Assembly (NCBI GenBank): GCA_023253795.1
Contig: JALRFG010000093.1
Coordinates: 1 to 7,731 of the forward strand
DNA length: 7,731 nt
Direction of reading: 5' to 3'
Origin: Methylocystis sp.
GTDB lineage: Bacteria; Pseudomonadota; Alphaproteobacteria; Rhizobiales; Beijerinckiaceae
The position numbers and the translations under genes were made by a program. The notes below the pieces were generated by a model, which worked only from the letters and a program-made list of their open reading frames with translations, made no database searches and had not been told where the DNA came from. Each line of letters opens with the position of its first letter. Within the stretch, counting starts at the first letter, position 1. Below are positions 5,090-7,731 of the stretch, piece after piece.

Positions 5090-6307
5090 TTACCCCTGCG
5101 CGACGCGCGGGGCGATGTTGTGCAGACGCTCATCCGCCGTATCGAAGAAACGACGCAGATTGCGCGCCGCCTGACGAATGCGCTGTTCGTTTTCGACCAG
5201 AGCGAGACGCAGGTAACCTTCGCCATGCTCGCCGAAGCCTTCGCCCGGCGCGACAGCGAGATCGGCTTTCTCGATCAGCAGTTTTGAAAATTCGAGACTG
5301 CTCATGGAACGGAAACGTTCGGGCAGGGGCGCCCAGGCGAACATCGAGGCGTGCGGCGCCGGAATGTTCCAGCCGGCCTGCGCAAAGCTCTCCACCATCA
5401 CATCACGGCGTTTGCGATAAATCGTGCGCATCTCGCGCACGCAATCGTCAGGACCGTTGAGCGCGGTTGTCGCCGCGACCTGTATCGGCGTGAAGGCGCC
5501 GTAATCGAGATAGCTCTTCACGCGCGCCAGCGCCGCGCAGAGCCGTTCGTTGCCGACGGCGAATCCCATGCGCCAGCCAGCCATCGAAAAAGTCTTCGAC
5601 ATTGAGGTGAACTCCACCGTCACGTCGATGGCGCCGGGCACCTGCAACACCGAGGGCGGTGGATCGTCGTCGAAAAAGACTTCGGCGTAGGCGAGATCGG
5701 AGAGCACAAAAATCTCGTGTTTCTTCGCGAAGGCGACGAGATCCTTGTAGAAATCAAGCGATGCGACTTCCGCCGTCGGATTGGACGGATAACAAACGAC
5801 GACGGCGATCGGCTTGGGGATCGAATGGATCATCGCGCGTTCGAGCGCCGAAAAATAGTCCGGCGTCGGCGCCGATGGCACGGAGCGGATGACGCCGCCG
5901 GCGAGCAGAAAGCCGAAGGCGTGAATCGGATAGGAGGGATTGGGGACAAGCACCACATCGCCCGGCGCGGTGATCGCCTGCGCCATATTGGCGAAGCCCT
6001 CTTTGGAGCCGAGCGTCGCGACAATCTGCGTGTCGGGGTTGAGCGCGACGCCGAAACGACGCTGATAATAATTCGCCTGCGCGCGGCGCAGGCCGGCGAT
6101 GCCCTTGCTCGCCGAATAGCGATCGGTGCGCGGCCGACCAGCAGTCTCGACCAGCTTGTCGATGACATGTTTGGGCGCCGGCAGATCGGGGTTGCCCATG
6201 CCGAGGTCAATGATGTCGGCGCCGCCGGCGCGCGCCTTGGCCTTGAGCCGGTTCACTTGCTCGAAGACATAGGGCGGCAGGCGCTTGATGCGGTAAAAAT
6301 CCGTCAT
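5090..6307 (-). CDS. alaC: Class I/II aminotransferase, AlaC-type (glutamate-pyruvate)
   Basis: This 405-residue PLP enzyme closely resembles E. coli AlaC, which interconverts pyruvate/glutamate with alanine/2-oxoglutarate. Shared blocks are RLPPYVFEQ (9-17), DIIDLGMGNPD (31-41), GSKEGFANM (100-108), VPNPSYPIHAFG (121-132), YPSNPTAE (173-180), LSDLAYAEV (202-210), the PLP-lysine motif SMSKTFSMAGWRMGF with K238, and KSYLDYGAFTPIQVAA (264-279). R367 in YLRLALVENEQR fits the substrate carboxylate arginine. Such proteins are often labelled LL-diaminopimelate aminotransferase in automated annotation, and I think AlaC-like is the better description. The ATG at 6307 gives the family N-terminus; its ribosome binding site is weak. 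It lies 68 bases downstream of hemH on the same strand and may be cotranscribed with it. Confidence 0.88.
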   Translation of the reverse strand: MTDFYRIKRLPPYVFEQVNRLKAKARAGGADIIDLGMGNPDLPAPKHVIDKLVETAGRPRTDRYSASKGIAGLRRAQANYYQRRFGVALNPDTQIVATLGSKEGFANMAQAITAPGDVVLVPNPSYPIHAFGFLLAGGVIRSVPSAPTPDYFSALERAMIHSIPKPIAVVVCYPSNPTAEVASLDFYKDLVAFAKKHEIFVLSDLAYAEVFFDDDPPPSVLQVPGAIDVTVEFTSMSKTFSMAGWRMGFAVGNERLCAALARVKSYLDYGAFTPIQVAATTALNGPDDCVREMRTIYRKRRDVMVESFAQAGWNIPAPHASMFAWAPLPERFRSMSSLEFSKLLIEKADLAVAPGEGFGEHGEGYLRLALVENEQRIRQAARNLRRFFDTADERLHNIAPRVAQG

Positions 6308-6375
6308 GGGCTTTCTGGGGTCGGTTCGGATGGCGGCGCGATACTAGCGATTTCTGACGGCTTCGCCAGTGTAGG

Positions 6376-7383
6376 TCAAACCCAGCCGGCGAGTTCGCGG
6401 CGCGCCAGGGTTTCAAGCAGGCCCATGCCCTCCGGACTGTCGTTGAGACAAGGCAGGCGGGCGAAATTGACGCCGCCCTTCTCGATGAAGATATCGCGGA
6501 TTTCGACGCCCAGCTCCTCGATGGTTTCGAGGCAATCGGCGGAAAAGCCCGGCGCGACGATGGCGAGATTTTTCACGCCGCCGGCCGCCAGTTCGCCGAC
6601 CATGTCGCTGGTGTAGGGCGTGATCCATTTCGCCGGCCCGAAGCGCGACTGAAAGGAGAGGCGCAGCTTGTCCTCGGGCAGATCGAGCGCCGCGCGCAGC
6701 AGCCGCCATGTCGTCTCGCACTGGTCGCGATAAGGATCGCCCCGATCGACCTGCGCCTGCGGCAGGCCATGAAAGGAGCAGACGATGACGTCCGGCATGA
6801 AATCCAGCGCAGACAATTCGCGCCGCATATTCGCGGCGAGCGCGTCGATATAGGCGGGGTCGTCGTAATAGGGCGCGCCGAGACGGATCGTCGGTTGGTG
6901 GCGCATTTTTTCGAGCGCATGAAATGCGTCGTCGGCCACCGAGGCGCTGGTTGATGCGGCGTATTGCGGATAGAGCGGCAGCAGCACGATGCGCGCGCAG
7001 CCTTGCGCCATAAGCGCGTCGATCCGGCTGGCGATCGAGGGCGCGCCATAGCGCAAAGCGTAATCGACAATGACCGGCGCGCGTCCGCCAAGGCGATCCG
7101 CGCGGGCGGCGAGCTGCTCGGCCTGTCGTCGCGTGATGGTTTTCAGCGGACCTTCGCCAAGATCATGGTTCCAGACCGACTGATAGGCCTTCGCCGAGCG
7201 TTTCGGCCGCGTGTTGAGAATGACGCCGTGCAGAACGGGGAGCCACAGCGCGCGGGGCAGATCGACGACGCGTGGATCGGAAAGAAACTGGGCGAGGTAA
7301 CGGCGCACGGCGGGCGGATCGGGCGCGTCGGGCGTGCCGAGATTGACGAGCAGCAGGCCAACTGGGGACTCAAGCGAACTCAC
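6376..7383 (-). CDS. hemH: Ferrochelatase
   Basis: HemH inserts Fe2+ into protoporphyrin IX to make protoheme, the last step of the pathway, at the inner face of the membrane. The 335-residue length is normal. It has VGLLLVNLGTPDAP (8-21), the LLPLYPQYAASTSAS substrate-binding segment (134-148), the signature SFHGLPQAQVDRGDPYRDQC (203-222) with metal-ligand H205, and PGFSADCLETIEE (278-290) with catalytic E286. The start is GTG at 7383-7381. It is supported by AAAAGGA (7397-7391) seven bases upstream and by a 4-base overlap (GTGA) with the panB stop, which implies translational coupling. A lone PCL motif (311-313) lies near the C-terminus, but there is no cysteine cluster for an iron-sulfur centre. 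Confidence 0.97.
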   Translation of the reverse strand: MSSLESPVGLLLVNLGTPDAPDPPAVRRYLAQFLSDPRVVDLPRALWLPVLHGVILNTRPKRSAKAYQSVWNHDLGEGPLKTITRRQAEQLAARADRLGGRAPVIVDYALRYGAPSIASRIDALMAQGCARIVLLPLYPQYAASTSASVADDAFHALEKMRHQPTIRLGAPYYDDPAYIDALAANMRRELSALDFMPDVIVCSFHGLPQAQVDRGDPYRDQCETTWRLLRAALDLPEDKLRLSFQSRFGPAKWITPYTSDMVGELAAGGVKNLAIVAPGFSADCLETIEELGVEIRDIFIEKGGVNFARLPCLNDSPEGMGLLETLARRELAGWV

Positions 7384-7619
7384 GGGCGCATCCTTTTAAA
7401 AGCCGCCAACTCCTCCGGCGGCATCGGGAAGGCGTGCTCGGGGCCCGGAAAGGCGCCGGCGCGCACATCCTGCACATAGGCGGCGACGGCCTCGCGCATA
7501 GCCGCGCCGACCGCGCCGTAGCGACGATTATGTTTGAACTCCCGCCGGGTCAGTCCGGCGAGATCATTGACGACCAGCACTTGCCCGTCGGTCTCCGGCC
7601 CCGAGCCGATGCCGATGGT
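7380..7619 (-). CDS. panB: 3-methyl-2-oxobutanoate hydroxymethyltransferase, C-terminal part
   Basis: PanB makes ketopantoate from 2-oxoisovalerate and methylene-tetrahydrofolate, the first step of pantothenate and CoA synthesis. Only the last 79 residues are recognisable: TIGIGSGPETDGQVLVVNDL, then AVAAYVQDVRAGAFPGPEHAF, as in the PanB C-terminus. After that comes a short extension ending FKRMRP. The stop codon (7382-7380) overlaps the hemH GTG. Upstream of the TIGIG motif the frame stays open to the window edge, but the residues (…PAIDPNTGIPSSLVAAV) do not resemble PanB, which should have an E-x-V-P…IT…IP segment there. The gene is therefore interrupted, or the sequence is joined to something else, at about 7620. 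I treat the part shown as a genuine 3' fragment. Confidence 0.82.
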   Translation of the reverse strand, partial: TIGIGSGPETDGQVLVVNDLAGLTRREFKHNRRYGAVGAAMREAVAAYVQDVRAGAFPGPEHAFPMPPEELAAFKRMRP

Positions 7620-7731
7620 GACGGCGGCGACCAGGCTGCTCGGGATGCCGGTGTTCGGGTCGATCGCCGGGGTGATCAGCCACGTGGCGATCGCCGCGAT
7701 CATCGTGATGCCGATCGTGATGGTGGTGGTC
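7620..7731. other. Unassigned end segment, not PanB, membrane-like in both directions
   Basis: The 112 bases next to the panB fragment give no PanB homology in any minus-strand frame. The frame continuous with panB reads TTTITIGITMIAAIATWLIT and onward, hydrophobic and Thr/Ile-rich. A plus-strand frame from ATG 7609 or 7615 stays open to the edge and also reads as a membrane segment (…VISHVAIAAIIVMPIVMVVV). Nearly every third codon position is G or C in both frames, unlike neighbouring genes. I cannot assign it. Confidence 0.5.

Noticed and set aside
6308..6383. Promoter for alaC from TTGACC overlapping the hemH stop
   Set aside because: The only -10-like TAGTAT is 27 bases away, too far for a sigma-70 promoter.
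5717..6616. 299-residue plus-strand frame opposite alaC and hemH
   Set aside because: It crosses the ends of two confident minus-strand genes and has shadow-like Arg/Asp/Ala composition with no motif.

Overview
The window is chromosomal, high-GC DNA from an alphaproteobacterium, most likely of the Hyphomicrobiales (Rhizobiales). This rests on a circularly permuted two-piece tmRNA gene, an alphaproteobacterial-type SspB, a long L25/Ctc protein and the general protein style. It is core, housekeeping sequence. I see no CRISPR array, transposase, prophage or toxin-antitoxin module.

Layout. The left third (1-2214) is read on the minus strand and is a translation and translation-quality-control block: rplY (L25), then pth (peptidyl-tRNA hydrolase), then a tmRNA gene (ssrA), then sspB, the adaptor that hands tmRNA-tagged proteins to ClpXP. 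sspB is cut by the left edge. The tmRNA can be read in detail: 3' CCA end, acceptor stem with the G3-U70 alanine identity pair, a processed intervening hairpin, and a tag reading frame for ANDNYAPVAVAA-stop. Recognisable control elements are a -35/-10 promoter and a terminator-like leader in front of rplY, a strong hairpin with a U-rich tail between rplY and pth, a promoter in front of ssrA and a terminator behind it.

The middle (2318-5065) is read on the plus strand, divergently from rplY: a NodE/FabF-type beta-ketoacyl-ACP synthase, a 73-residue uncharacterised basic protein, and murA, which starts inside the stop codon of the small gene (TGATG).

The right part (5090-7619) is again on the minus strand: the 3' end of panB (pantothenate synthesis), hemH (ferrochelatase, 4-base overlap with panB) and an AlaC-type alanine aminotransferase that converges on murA. 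The last ~112 bases (7620-7731) do not continue panB in any frame. They have near-uniform G/C third positions and encode membrane-like peptides, so panB is either interrupted there or the sequence is chimeric at its end.

The most interesting material is RNA-level: the full two-piece tmRNA with its gene next to the gene for its own degradation adaptor, several terminator-like leader structures, and a 9-base perfect complementarity between the tmRNA acceptor 3' strand and the terminator arm. I found no clearly new protein system.
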